The position numbers and the translations under genes are program-made. Below the pieces are notes generated by a model. It was not told where the DNA came from, searched no databases, and saw only the letters and a list, made by a program, of their open reading frames with translations. This document shows positions 54,630-63,865 of a stretch of 64,000 nt of DNA, piece by piece. Origin of the DNA: Rapidithrix thailandica (GTDB taxonomy: Bacteria > Bacteroidota > Bacteroidia > Cytophagales > Flammeovirgaceae); the NCBI RefSeq assembly GCF_039710355.1, contig NZ_JBDKWZ010000009.1:186001-250000 (forward strand), in the 5' to 3' direction. Within the stretch, counting starts at the first letter, position 1. Each line of letters starts with the position of its first letter.

Positions 54630-55625
54630 TTATTGTGATTGAGAAGAAATTTTAATGTGGTTTTGCTCTTGGCGGATGCTTACCGGTAGCAGAGATTCCA
54701 AACCTTGAAGCAAGGTTTCCAAATCGTTGGAGGGTATGGTACCGCTAAAGTGTTCATTGAGCAATTGTGGGTCGGAGACTACCACCGTAAGGCCATAGTT
54801 GTCTTTGATAAGTTGGGAAATTTCGGAAAGAGAGGTGTTGTCAAAAATCATCTCACTGTTTTTCCAACTGGTATACAAATGTGTATTGACTTGTTTTTTG
54901 ACCACTACGTTGTTTTCCCGTGTAAATTCGATGAGTTCCCCGGGAATCATGTCCAGTTCGTTGACTTTGCCGTTGTCCCGGATTTGCAATTGCACCTTGC
55001 CGGACTCCAGTACCACCCGGCTGGTTTGGGCTCTTGAGGTAACATTAAATTCGGTGCCCAATACATTTACATAAAAACCATTAGAGGTCAATACTTTGAA
55101 TTCCTGGTCGGTATTTGTATGCCGGACCGAAAAGTACGCCTCTCCGTCCAACTGCACGACCCTGGCTTCTTGGGTAGGCCAGTCTTTTGCATATTTTAAG
55201 GTGCTGTTTGCATTTAAAATTACCATTGAGCTGTCGGGTAACAGAAGGGTTTTGTTTTCTCCGTAATTTGCCTTGGCCATGACCCATTTGTCTTCTGTGA
55301 TTTCTTTAAACACCAGCCAACCTGAAAAGAACATGACCAGGGTAATGACCGCTGCAATGGAATAGAAAAAATGACGATTCTTTTTGGCTTTTGATGCGTT
55401 TTGAGGTCTGTTATGAATCTTTGTTAACAGGTCATTGGCGGTGAGTTTGGGCTTGTGAATAAAGTGTTGATTGTCAGATGCGGATTCCAAATCACTCAAC
55501 AAGTGGCTTTCCAGATACAATTTCCCTTCTTCCGTTTTGAACCAATCCAATACAATTTTAGCCTCCGGCTTTGAGCATTGGTTGAGAAAGTATTTTTGAA
55601 TTAAATGAGAGTCAGGTGTGTGCAT
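54630..55625 (-). CDS. FecR-family anti-sigma factor (module 1)
   Basis: The 331-aa protein has a cytoplasmic part (about residues 1-80), one membrane segment (residues 86-106), a periplasmic FecR domain (PDSSMVILNANSTLKY, VQLDGEAYFSV, VLGTEFNVTSR) and a C-terminal DUF4974 domain (MIFDNTSLSEISQLIKDNYGL). It should hold the sigma factor encoded at 55764-56378 until the STN domain of the neighbouring SusC signals cargo binding. Confidence 0.94.
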   Translation of the reverse strand: MHTPDSHLIQKYFLNQCSKPEAKIVLDWFKTEEGKLYLESHLLSDLESASDNQHFIHKPKLTANDLLTKIHNRPQNASKAKKNRHFFYSIAAVITLVMFFSGWLVFKEITEDKWVMAKANYGENKTLLLPDSSMVILNANSTLKYAKDWPTQEARVVQLDGEAYFSVRHTNTDQEFKVLTSNGFYVNVLGTEFNVTSRAQTSRVVLESGKVQLQIRDNGKVNELDMIPGELIEFTRENNVVVKKQVNTHLYTSWKNSEMIFDNTSLSEISQLIKDNYGLTVVVSDPQLLNEHFSGTIPSNDLETLLQGLESLLPVSIRQEQNHIKISSQSQ

Positions 55626-55763
55626 ATAAGCGTTATTTTCTGTCTAAGGCATTTTAATTTTTGCTTTGCCGGTAATAAGAATACCTTGAAGAATTGATTT
55701 TCCTGCAAAGAATAAAATGTAATTATGACTTAGTACACCTGAAGTGGAGGGGGGTATTACTCG

Positions 55764-56378
55764 CTATTCAAAAAAAATTAAAAAAAGTAGTAATAGCTCG
55801 TAATGTTGGGTGATAAACTCTTTTAAAAAGTTGATTGCTTTGGTGTATTGGGCCTTTACCGTGTGAATAGAGATGCCCATATGGGTGGCAATTTCTTGGT
55901 TGGAAAGTTGTTTTTTGTGTTTGAGTTCAAAAATGAGTTTGCGCTTTTCCGGGAGTTGTTCGATTCCTTTTTTTAAAATACTGTTGGTTTCGTTGTAAAA
56001 CAACGTTTGCTCCGTAGTGTTTTTATGCGCTTTGTTTTGCTCCTTTACCAGGTCGATATGTTTGAGGATTTTGCGCTGTTCGTTGCGGATGGTATTGAGC
56101 AAATAGTTCTTCAGACTGGTAAAAAGAAAACCTTTCAGTGAGTATTGGCGGTCAAGTTTGGTGCGGTAATCCCACAATTTGATAAAGGTATCCTGTAAGG
56201 CATCTTCCGCCAAAGCTTCACTCTTCAGGTATTTTAATGCCACATGATAAATTTGGGGAGAGTATTTGTTAAATACTTCCGTGAATACTTGTTCATCGCC
56301 TTGTTGTAATGCTACAATCCAGCTTTTTTCATTTTCCTGTTGCTTGTGTAGAGAGCTGTGATCTACTTGCTTGTTCAT
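55764..56378 (-). CDS. ECF sigma factor, FecI-like (module 1)
   Basis: The 204-aa Bacteroidota-type sigma-70 factor has region 2 (EALAEDALQDTFIKLWDYR) and region 4 (LSNQEIATHMGISIHTVKAQYTKAI). It is the first gene of the module, 138 nt before fecR. It should direct transcription of the susC/susD genes that follow. The C-terminus has a short hydrophobic tail (ELLLLFLIFF), as does the module 2 paralogue. Confidence 0.94.
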   Translation of the reverse strand: MNKQVDHSSLHKQQENEKSWIVALQQGDEQVFTEVFNKYSPQIYHVALKYLKSEALAEDALQDTFIKLWDYRTKLDRQYSLKGFLFTSLKNYLLNTIRNEQRKILKHIDLVKEQNKAHKNTTEQTLFYNETNSILKKGIEQLPEKRKLIFELKHKKQLSNQEIATHMGISIHTVKAQYTKAINFLKEFITQHYELLLLFLIFFE

Positions 56379-56480
56379 ATAAGCTGCCTTACCAAATTAA
56401 GGCGTAATATAGTACAAATTTTATAAAAGCAAGAAAATCAGCTGAATGGCCGGAGAGGGGGGAGAGGGAGGTTTTACAAA

Positions 56481-56510
56481 AAAAAAGACGGACATATGCC
56501 CGTCTTTTTT
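56481..56510 (-). terminator. Terminator after susD of module 2
   Basis: An 11-bp stem (56481-56491 with 56500-56510) of GACGG plus A/T flanks has an 8-nt loop and is followed on the minus strand by a U run. It separates module 2 from module 1. Confidence 0.82.
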
Positions 56511-56534
56511 CGCTATACACAAATTTGAAGGAAA

Positions 56535-57971
56535 TTAATTATCGTATCCCGGATTTTGCACCATCCCCTCATTGTTAGAGTTTGCATCTAACTCTCTTAA
56601 AGGAATAGGCAGAATGAAACGGTCATTCGGATATTTCGCTACGATCACTTCATTGGTACGGATGATGTTTACATCCATCTTTCTTCGGTTCAAATCGAAC
56701 AAGCGGTGTCCTTCGAAGGCCAATTCCTTTCTTCGCTCGGTTTGAATCAGTTCTTTTAAAGCATCACCGGTAGCCGTCACGTCCGGAGCACTGGGTAATG
56801 CGCGTTGGATGAGGGTTTGTACATCTTCTTGTGCTTGCGCCTCATTGCCCAATTCTGCTGAGGCTTCCGCCCGGATTAAGTATACTTCCGGTAAGCCGAT
56901 AACCCGGATGTTGTCCTCTCTGCTGGAACCTCTGGGGTATTTATAAACTAAATAAGCGGTTTCTTCTCCATCTTCTCTTTCTCCCACTTTGATTAATTTT
57001 TGTCGCACATCACCCGCCTCGTACAGTTGATATAATTCCTTTGTGGCCAATGCGTCTCCGTATCCTTTTTGATGATAAAAGTAGCTCAAGGCATTGGTAC
57101 TCGGGTTATCAACCAACGTATTGACAATTTCGAAAATTGATTCGGCAGGAAAGTCCGTAGCCCAGCTTTCCACAAAAGCCTCATTACTCACCAAAGAGAA
57201 TTTACCGCTTTCTATTACTTCCGTAGCCAAGTCGGCCGCGCTTTGCCAATTTTCCATATACAAATGCACCCGGGCTAACAAACCTTTGGCGGCATTGATG
57301 GAAATTTTGCCATTATTTTTTTCCTTGTTCAATAGGCTAAGTGCTTTGGTAAAATCACTGACCACTTGTTCATAACCTTTTTTGACACTATCCCGGCCCG
57401 GATTGATAATTTCACCCCCTGAAGTAGTGATGACGGGAACACCCATATGGCCGGCATCTGCTGTAAAGTTATAGGGCTGGCCAAACAGACGTAACAAATC
57501 GAAATAGGCCAAGGCCCGAATGGTATAGGCTTCACCTATTAGTTGATTCGCATCCTCTTGGTTGTCCTCATCTTCAAAAGTTAGCTTTTCACCTGCCTGA
57601 ATCATCAGGTTGGTATTGGCGATTACTTCATAGATCTGATTCCACAAACCGGATACGTAACCGGAGTTTTGCTGTACTACAAACGCATCAAAGTTTAAAT
57701 AGCGACCCGCATTTTGTGAACTGATAAATGCATTGTCCGCCATCAGGTCGGGGATTAAGGTAAAGCTCCGGCCATAATAGCTGTTGCTTTGCATGGCACT
57801 GTAAGTTCCGTTAAGAGCGGCCTCCATGCTGGGCAGATCCACAATGGCATTGTTGACATCGGCAGATTGTTGGGGTTCGATTTCCAAAAAGGAATCACCG
57901 CAAGAAGAGGCAAGTAGGCAAAGCCAGGTGGCCAATAGGCATTTATACATCGGATTCAATATATGTTTCAT
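56535..57971 (-). CDS. SusD/RagB-like outer-membrane lipoprotein (module 2)
   Basis: The 478-aa protein has a lipoprotein signal (CLLATWLCLLASSC) and the same block order as the module 1 SusD: AYTIRALAYFDLLRLFGQPYNF, then ERRKELAFEGHRLFDLNRRK. An internal ATG (MYKCLL) is an alternative start. It directly follows its susC gene by 18 nt and ends at a terminator, so module 2 carries no extra enzyme gene. Confidence 0.95.
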   Translation of the reverse strand: MKHILNPMYKCLLATWLCLLASSCGDSFLEIEPQQSADVNNAIVDLPSMEAALNGTYSAMQSNSYYGRSFTLIPDLMADNAFISSQNAGRYLNFDAFVVQQNSGYVSGLWNQIYEVIANTNLMIQAGEKLTFEDEDNQEDANQLIGEAYTIRALAYFDLLRLFGQPYNFTADAGHMGVPVITTSGGEIINPGRDSVKKGYEQVVSDFTKALSLLNKEKNNGKISINAAKGLLARVHLYMENWQSAADLATEVIESGKFSLVSNEAFVESWATDFPAESIFEIVNTLVDNPSTNALSYFYHQKGYGDALATKELYQLYEAGDVRQKLIKVGEREDGEETAYLVYKYPRGSSREDNIRVIGLPEVYLIRAEASAELGNEAQAQEDVQTLIQRALPSAPDVTATGDALKELIQTERRKELAFEGHRLFDLNRRKMDVNIIRTNEVIVAKYPNDRFILPIPLRELDANSNNEGMVQNPGYDN

Positions 57972-57989
57972 CTCTTTTTCTTTTTAGGG

Positions 57990-60900
57990 TTAGAAAGAAA
58001 GGTCAATTCCGAACAAGATTTGCTTGGCAATTGGAATTAATTGATCAAATTGTCCGGCAATGGTGGTTTCGGGGTCGCGGTCCAGCTTGTCATCTTTTAC
58101 ATACGTGAATAAGTTATTTCCTCTGACATATACCCGTGCATCAGACAAGCGCAAGCTGTTGATTACATTTTTAGGAATTTGGTAAGACAGGGTAATATCT
58201 CTCAGACGGATAAAGCTGCCATCATAAAGGAAGCGGGTAGAGCTTTGGCTGGAACGGCCAGATTGCTTATTGCTATATACTACTTTGGGAATGTCTGTAA
58301 TATCCCCCGGTTTTTGCCATCTTCTTTCATAGATTTGCCGGGACATGTTACCGGTACTGCTGAGGGTTCTGCTTCCGTCACTATGGGTATAGATCCCCCA
58401 GATATCATACACTTTGTTGCCCCAGTTGTAGTTGAGCTGAACGGAAAGCGTAAAGCCTTTATAACTAAGGGTGTTGGTCATCCCTCCGTAGAATTTAGGC
58501 AAAGCACTTCCCTGCTCAAAGCGTTCTGCTTCGCTATATTTGTTGGTGGTTTCCGTTTTTGTTCCGTCCGTATACCACAAGGCGTCTCCTGTTTGCGGGT
58601 CTACCCCGGCATAACCTACCCTATAGTGTTGGTAGAAATCGCCACCCACCTTGCGGATAAATCCGTTTTCGATGATCGGATCATCGCCTTGCAAAGCGGT
58701 GATTTCGTTTTTGTTTTGGGTAAAGTTGAAGCTGGTATTCCAGTTGAAGCCACCAGGGGTCTGAGATTTAATATTCTCCGTGTTTAAAGTAATTTCCCAT
58801 CCCTTGTTTACCATTTCTCCCACATTGTCTACATAATTCGTTACCCCGTTGGTAGAAGATACCGGCACATCCAATAATAGGTCGGAAGTGGTTCGGTGGT
58901 AATATTCTACCGAAGCAGTAATCCGCTGCCATAATCCTACATCCATCCCTAGATTAAAGGATTTGTTCTTTTCCCAGGTAAGCCCGATATTTTCTCTTTG
59001 CGTGTAAGCAAATCCCGGTTGTCCGTTGTAGTTGTTTCCTGTGCCGTATAAGCCCCGGGAAGCAAAATTGCCAATGCCTTGGTTACCGTTAATACCGTAA
59101 CTGGAGCGCAGTTTTAATTCATTGATCCAATCCAGGGGTTTTAAGAAGTTTTCCTTGTGAAGGTTCCAGGCAAGACCTACCGACCAGAAGTTGGCATAAC
59201 GTACATCTCTACCAAAGCGCGAAGACCCGTCTCTCCGGAAAGTACCGTTGATATAATACTTTTCCCGGAAGTTATACCCGGCATTCACAAAGTAAGAGGC
59301 AATGGCTGACGCAGTTTTACTGGACGCAGCATCTTTGTATTCCGAAGCGTTATCCAGTGTTTCCAGATTCGGAATGAAATTGATCGCGTAGGCATTAGAG
59401 GTCGATTTGTCAATTCTCTGTGCCTCTTGTCCTAAAGTGACATTAATGCCGTGTACACCCTGGATAGAATGTGAAAACTTCAACAGGTTTGTGACGTTCC
59501 AGTTCACATATTTGGTCGTATAGGCATATCCCCGGCCGTTATCATTTCGTCCGGCACCGAATTCCGGGTTGTCAAACTGGAATTCATCGGCAAAGTTGAA
59601 ATCCAAGCTGGCTTTACTTTCAAAGCTTAAGAAGTCGGCAAACTCATACCTTCCGCCAATATTACCTAAGGCATTATACAGTTTACTTTCTTTTGTGTTT
59701 TTGGCAACTATTCCGACAGGGTTATACGTACTGTTCATCCCTGTATTAAAACTGCCGTCTTCGTTATACACGGGGTTCCAAGGAGCCAGACGATACATGG
59801 CTCGTACAGGGTTGGCAAAAGAACCTTCGTCACTGACCGTATGCAATAGCTGTTGGTTAAAGGCCAGGCCCATGTTAAAGTTCAACTTTTTACTTGCCTG
59901 GTGGCGTAGGTTAACTTTCGCATTTAACTTCTGGTAATCCACACCAATGATGGTCGCCTCTTGCTCATAATACCCCAAAGAGGTATAGAAGTTGGTTTTT
60001 TCATTTCCTCCGGAAGCACTCAGGTTGTATTGTTGATATTTACCGGTTCGGGTGATTTCATCAAACCAATCCGTACTTACAGAGGTATCCACTCTGGCAA
60101 GGATAAAATCCCGGGCATCTTCCGGGGATTTTCCGGCATTGACACGGCCTTCAATCAATAGCTCCGTCATTTCAGCGGTGTTCAAAGGACGGTTGCGGTC
60201 AGCCATGGTGATTTTGCTGAAGCCGTACTGGGCATTTGCATTGAATTTGGTTTTTCCGGCTTTTCCGGACTTGGTTGTGATCAGGATTACCCCGTTTGCC
60301 CCTCTGGATCCGTAAATGGAAGTAGCTGCAGCATCTTTCAAAATCGATACCGATTCGATATCATTATTGTTGATTCCGGCGATGGTGTTGGCTGAGTTGG
60401 CAATCCGGGAAATGTCCCCGTTGACCACCGGAATACCATCTACTACATACAAGGGAGTGCTACTGGCGGTAATTGAACCGATACCCCGGATACGTACATT
60501 CGGGTTGGCTCCGGGCTGTCCGCTTCCTGACATGGATTGCACACCTGCTACATTTCCCTGTAAACTCTCTTGGAAGGAAGCACGAGGTGCTTTTTCCAAT
60601 TTATCGTTTTGGATAGCTACGGCCGATCCGGTAAAAGACGCTTTGCTTTGGGTGTTGTAAGCTACGACCAACACTTCCGATAGTTGCTTGACATCGGATA
60701 ACAAAGTGACACTTATCTCTTTTTGAGAGCCTACTTCTACTTCTTGAGAAGCATAACCGATAAAAGAGAAAACCAATACATCTTTGTTTCCAACCTGTAT
60801 TTTGTATTTGCCGTCAATGTCGGAGATGGTTCCTTGAGAAGAGCCTTTGATCATGATGTTGACTCCCGGCAATGCAGCTCCGTTTTCATCCTTTACGGTT

Positions 60901-61373
60901 CCGGTAATAACCTTTTGCTCTTGTTGAATACGCAAATTGACATTGTCCAAACGCTTGAGTCGCTTCGGGTTTTCCGTAGGTTGTTTGCTGGTTTCTTCCT
61001 TTAGGGATGCTTTGATCTTTTTGAGTTTTTTGGCACTCAATTCACTTTTACTCCGGATGATATAAAAGTTTTTGCGAACCTTTTCAAAGACCAAGCCTTT
61101 GGGTTCTAACAAACTGTTGAGCACCTTTTCCAAGGAGGATACTTCTTGCTCAGCCGGAGAGTTGACATTGATTTTGGATAATTTATCTTTATATATAAAA
61201 GATACATTGTACTTCGGCTCTAACTCTGCCAGGGCCTCTTTTAAGGATTGGGTTTGTGCTGGTTTGCCTTTTTGGGGTTGCGCATAAAGATACGCGATGT
61301 CCTGACCAAACGAAGGGGACAGGCCACTGCACAGCAGTACTCCAAAACATAAACTCAGTAGATAGTTTCTCAT
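57990..61373 (-). CDS. SusC/RagA-like TonB-dependent transporter with STN domain (module 2)
   Basis: The start is ATG at 61373 (MRNYLLSLCFGVLLCSGLSP); an in-frame TTG 9 nt upstream is less likely. The 1127-aa protein has a signal peptide, STN domain (about residues 38-115), a carboxypeptidase-regulatory-like domain (VITGTVKDENGAALPGVNIM), a plug and a barrel ending in LFGIDLSF. The plug is nearly the same as in the module 1 SusC (ASFQESLQGNVAGVQS is identical). Its 454-nt leader is unusual: it contains three hairpins and a relict of another susC start. Confidence 0.95.
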   Translation of the reverse strand: MRNYLLSLCFGVLLCSGLSPSFGQDIAYLYAQPQKGKPAQTQSLKEALAELEPKYNVSFIYKDKLSKINVNSPAEQEVSSLEKVLNSLLEPKGLVFEKVRKNFYIIRSKSELSAKKLKKIKASLKEETSKQPTENPKRLKRLDNVNLRIQQEQKVITGTVKDENGAALPGVNIMIKGSSQGTISDIDGKYKIQVGNKDVLVFSFIGYASQEVEVGSQKEISVTLLSDVKQLSEVLVVAYNTQSKASFTGSAVAIQNDKLEKAPRASFQESLQGNVAGVQSMSGSGQPGANPNVRIRGIGSITASSTPLYVVDGIPVVNGDISRIANSANTIAGINNNDIESVSILKDAAATSIYGSRGANGVILITTKSGKAGKTKFNANAQYGFSKITMADRNRPLNTAEMTELLIEGRVNAGKSPEDARDFILARVDTSVSTDWFDEITRTGKYQQYNLSASGGNEKTNFYTSLGYYEQEATIIGVDYQKLNAKVNLRHQASKKLNFNMGLAFNQQLLHTVSDEGSFANPVRAMYRLAPWNPVYNEDGSFNTGMNSTYNPVGIVAKNTKESKLYNALGNIGGRYEFADFLSFESKASLDFNFADEFQFDNPEFGAGRNDNGRGYAYTTKYVNWNVTNLLKFSHSIQGVHGINVTLGQEAQRIDKSTSNAYAINFIPNLETLDNASEYKDAASSKTASAIASYFVNAGYNFREKYYINGTFRRDGSSRFGRDVRYANFWSVGLAWNLHKENFLKPLDWINELKLRSSYGINGNQGIGNFASRGLYGTGNNYNGQPGFAYTQRENIGLTWEKNKSFNLGMDVGLWQRITASVEYYHRTTSDLLLDVPVSSTNGVTNYVDNVGEMVNKGWEITLNTENIKSQTPGGFNWNTSFNFTQNKNEITALQGDDPIIENGFIRKVGGDFYQHYRVGYAGVDPQTGDALWYTDGTKTETTNKYSEAERFEQGSALPKFYGGMTNTLSYKGFTLSVQLNYNWGNKVYDIWGIYTHSDGSRTLSSTGNMSRQIYERRWQKPGDITDIPKVVYSNKQSGRSSQSSTRFLYDGSFIRLRDITLSYQIPKNVINSLRLSDARVYVRGNNLFTYVKDDKLDRDPETTIAGQFDQLIPIAKQILFGIDLSF

Positions 61374-61433
61374 CAGATACAAAAGTTTAAATGAACAATC
61401 TGGATCGTGTATTTGTCAGTAATTGACTAAAAT

Positions 61434-61514
61434 CCCTTATCGAAAGGGCTGGGTTTCCGGCAATGCGGAAACAGCTCTGCCATAGGTTATTTCAAGAGTT
61501 GAAATAACCGGGCA
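61434..61514 (-). promoter_or_regulatory. Three successive hairpins in the susC leader of module 2
   Basis: Hairpin a: CCCTT 61434-61438 with AAGGG 61444-61448. Hairpin b: GTTTCCG 61453-61459 with CGGAAAC 61466-61472, extended by GCT/AGC. Hairpin c: a perfect 10-bp stem 61485-61494 with 61500-61509, extended by TGCC/GGCA. They lie 60-140 nt upstream of the susC start. No clear U run follows, so an attenuator or RNA-binding site is as likely as a terminator. Confidence 0.45.
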
Positions 61515-61743
61515 TAATTAAGTTTTGATAAAATTTGATATACTATTATTCTTAAAAATAGAGAGCCTAGCCCTATTTACGGCCAATAACTACCAGGGTC
61601 CTTCTGAATGGAAGAACGAGACCAAGCGCATAGTAAGCTTTGTTATTGACTTTGCGTATTTTGTTTTTCCGATAAATCGAAAGTAGGGTCCCTGTCTGGT
61701 GATTATGTTATTCCCTCAATATTGATTACTAGGGTAATGAACT

Positions 61744-61800
61744 TTAAAAAAACTCTGAAAGTGGCATTCCAAAGTCAATAGTTAGTAGATATTTTCTCAT
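61744..61800 (-). pseudogene. Relict 5' end of a susC gene (18 codons then stop)
   Basis: Starting 27 nt after the fecR stop, the minus strand reads MRKYLLTIDFGMPLSEFF then TAA. This mirrors the start of the adjacent susC (MRNYLLSLCFGVLLCSG). Around the start codons, 18 of 19 bases agree between 61357-61375 and 61784-61802. Its place right behind fecR is exactly where a susC start is expected. It is best read as the original or a duplicated susC start that has decayed. Confidence 0.72.
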
Positions 61801-61827
61801 CATAGATTAAAATTTAGATGTAAATAA

Positions 61828-62862
61828 TTAGTCATGTATTTGCTGAAATTTCACGAGGTTTCCCTCCCGTATAACTTCTATTGTCAAGAGTCGAGACAAG
61901 CCCTCCAACAGCAAGTCTACATCATCACTTGGAAAGGAACCACTAATGGTTTGTCGTAGTAATGTTTTGTCTGTGATCAGTACAGAAATCCCATAATTGT
62001 CTTTCAGGATTTGTACGAGTTCCTCTATACTGGTTTGGTCAAAGATTAATTTGTTTTCTTTCCAGGCTGAATATTGTACAGGGTTTACTTCTTTTTTGAC
62101 ATAGTAGGCCGAGTTTTCTTCGAATTCTACGGCCTCACCGGGTTTCATCAGGATGGTATTTTCCTCTCCTTGTTCCTGAATATGCAGTTGAATGCTTCCG
62201 GAATTCAAGACTACCCGGGAGTGGGCCTTTCGTGTAGTGACGTTAAACTCTGTGCCTAGCACCTGTACGGAAAATTGCTTTGGGGTGTGAACCAAGAATT
62301 TTCGATGATTGTGTGTATGTACTACTGAAAAATAGGCTTCTCCTTCCAGCCATACTTCCCGCGGCTTTTGGCCTTCCCAGTTTGTATCGGCAACTTTCAA
62401 CGTTGAATTGGCATTTAAAGTCACTACGGATTGATCCGGTAAGGTAATTTGCCGGGTTTCTCCGAAGCTCGTATGGTAGATGCGCTCTGTGGGCATAACA
62501 AACCAATAAATAGCTCCAGTCAATAAAAACAGTGAAATACATGCGGCCACAAATAAAGGCCAACTCCTTTTTTGTGGAGATAAATCAAAAGGAGCTGAGC
62601 CTACTATTGCCTGACCTATCGAAGCGTATTGACTTTCTTTTTGATAAATGTTTGCCAACAACTTTTCAGAGTCTACAGGATCCTTAAAAAGAAAATGACT
62701 CTTGTCTTCGGTCTGTTGAAGTTTGTACGCAATGTGCTGCTCCAAGAAATGTTGGCCCTCCTCCGTGTCAAACCAATCCAATACGGCACGGGCTTCTTTG
62801 GGAGTACATTGGTTGTTTAAATATTTTTCAACAAGACTTTTGTCAAATTTCATAGAGTTCAT
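61828..62862 (-). CDS. FecR-family anti-sigma factor (module 2)
   Basis: The 344-aa protein has a cytoplasmic domain, one membrane segment (about residues 102-123), a FecR domain (PDQSVVTLNANSTLKV, LEGEAYFSVVHTH, VLGTEFNVTTR) and a C-terminal DUF4974 domain (LIFDQTSIEELVQILKDNYGI). ATG 62853 is an alternative start. Paralogue of 54630-55625, and partner of the sigma factor at 63059-63673. Confidence 0.94.
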   Translation of the reverse strand: MNSMKFDKSLVEKYLNNQCTPKEARAVLDWFDTEEGQHFLEQHIAYKLQQTEDKSHFLFKDPVDSEKLLANIYQKESQYASIGQAIVGSAPFDLSPQKRSWPLFVAACISLFLLTGAIYWFVMPTERIYHTSFGETRQITLPDQSVVTLNANSTLKVADTNWEGQKPREVWLEGEAYFSVVHTHNHRKFLVHTPKQFSVQVLGTEFNVTTRKAHSRVVLNSGSIQLHIQEQGEENTILMKPGEAVEFEENSAYYVKKEVNPVQYSAWKENKLIFDQTSIEELVQILKDNYGISVLITDKTLLRQTISGSFPSDDVDLLLEGLSRLLTIEVIREGNLVKFQQIHD

Positions 62863-63058
62863 TTATCTCTGGTGTTGTAGGCTATACACATAAGTGATAG
62901 AAAAGTATTAGGGGGAAAGAAAATTTTTTTGTGAAGCAGCTTGTGAGATCCAAACAGATCCTAAGAAATGAGAATATATCCGCCCTTAAATAGAAGGGAA
63001 AGCTAAAGAAAGGTTTTATTAAAAATCTTCGTAATTCCCAGCTTTCCAGATAAGGTTC

Positions 63059-63673
63059 TTATTTCAAATAATGAAATAACAGAATCAAGACAGGAATGGA
63101 GAGGTTGGAATTTTTCTTCAAATATTCCCTTAGATAATTGACCGCTTGGGTATAGCGGACTTTCACCGTGTTGACAGAAATGCCCAGCTTTTTGGCAACG
63201 TCTTCATTTTTAAGACCTTGATAGGTTTTCAATTGAAACACTTCCCGTTTGCGGTCAGACAATTGCTGTAAGGCCTGGGTTACGGCTTGTTGATATTCGT
63301 TGAGGAGGACTTGCTTTTCCGTCTCATTGCTGTTGTGCGGTTGACGGTTGGCAATTTCCATGTGTTTGAGAATGGTGGTCTTTTTATGACGAAGGAGGTT
63401 GAGGACGTGATTTTTCAGGGTTGTATACAAAAAATTTTTAATCGAAAGGGAAGGGTCGATTTGGTGCCGGTTGATCCATAGTTTTAAAAAGACATCTTGA
63501 AGCACATCTTCTGCCAGTTTGGGGTCTTTTACATAGGTCAATGCCACATAATATAATTGTTGATGGTATTCAAAGTAAATTTTTTCAAAAGCTGCTTTAT
63601 TGCCTTTAATGAGTTCCTTTACTTCCGTAGGTTTGATTTGTTGGATGTTTTCAAGGTATACCTGTTCGTTCAT
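63059..63673 (-). CDS. ECF sigma factor, FecI-like (module 2)
   Basis: The 204-aa protein has region 2 (PKLAEDVLQDVFLKLWINR) and region 4 (LKNEDVAKKLGISVNTVKVRYTQAVNYL) and a hydrophobic C-terminal end (VLILLFHYLK). It is the first gene of module 2, 196 nt before fecR. It should drive its own susC/susD pair after a signal through FecR. Confidence 0.94.
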   Translation of the reverse strand: MNEQVYLENIQQIKPTEVKELIKGNKAAFEKIYFEYHQQLYYVALTYVKDPKLAEDVLQDVFLKLWINRHQIDPSLSIKNFLYTTLKNHVLNLLRHKKTTILKHMEIANRQPHNSNETEKQVLLNEYQQAVTQALQQLSDRKREVFQLKTYQGLKNEDVAKKLGISVNTVKVRYTQAVNYLREYLKKNSNLSIPVLILLFHYLK

Positions 63674-63800
63674 GGTCTAGTCTCCATAATTTTCACCGAA
63701 TTTTAAGAAAATATTAACAAAATATCAAATTTTCATATGTATTGGGGGATAGAAATTTCCATTTCAGCTTGATTGGAGAGGAGGGTACTCAAGTGGTAAT

Positions 63801-63836
63801 AAAAAAAAACGAAGTAACTTGGTGACCGTTACTTCG
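63801..63836 (-). terminator. Terminator after hslU
   Basis: A perfect 9-bp stem (63810-63818 with 63828-63836, CGAAGTAAC) has a 9-nt loop and is followed on the minus strand by nine U residues. Confidence 0.85.
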
Positions 63837-63865
63837 CTTTTTTAGTGGTATGGCGAATTGAATTA

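Larger units (their letters stand above)
61374..61827 (-). other. 454-nt gap between fecR and susC of module 2
   Basis: In module 1 the same gap is only 13 nt. Here it contains the susC-start relict (61744-61800) next to fecR, a middle part with no recognised gene, and a hairpin series (61434-61514) before the real susC start. The layout suggests that an insertion or a partial duplication pushed susC away from fecR. Confidence 0.7.

Noticed and set aside
47056..56510. The terminators at 47056-47084 and 56481-56510 share the GACGGACA core and might be copies of a repeat.
   Set aside because: Both are ordinary G/C-stem terminators; the shared core is 8 nt and needs no common origin.
61586..61705. 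A degenerate inverted repeat (ATAACTACCAG and CTGGTGATTAT, 9 of 11) about 100 nt apart, as possible ends of a small transposon.
   Set aside because: Short, imperfect, no target duplication seen and no transposase; not enough for a mobile element call.
61573..61707. A stop-to-stop frame of about 43 codons (minus strand) in the fecR-susC gap that looks protein-like in places.
   Set aside because: It has no start codon and no recognisable family, and is short enough to occur by chance. It could be part of an inserted fragment but cannot be supported.
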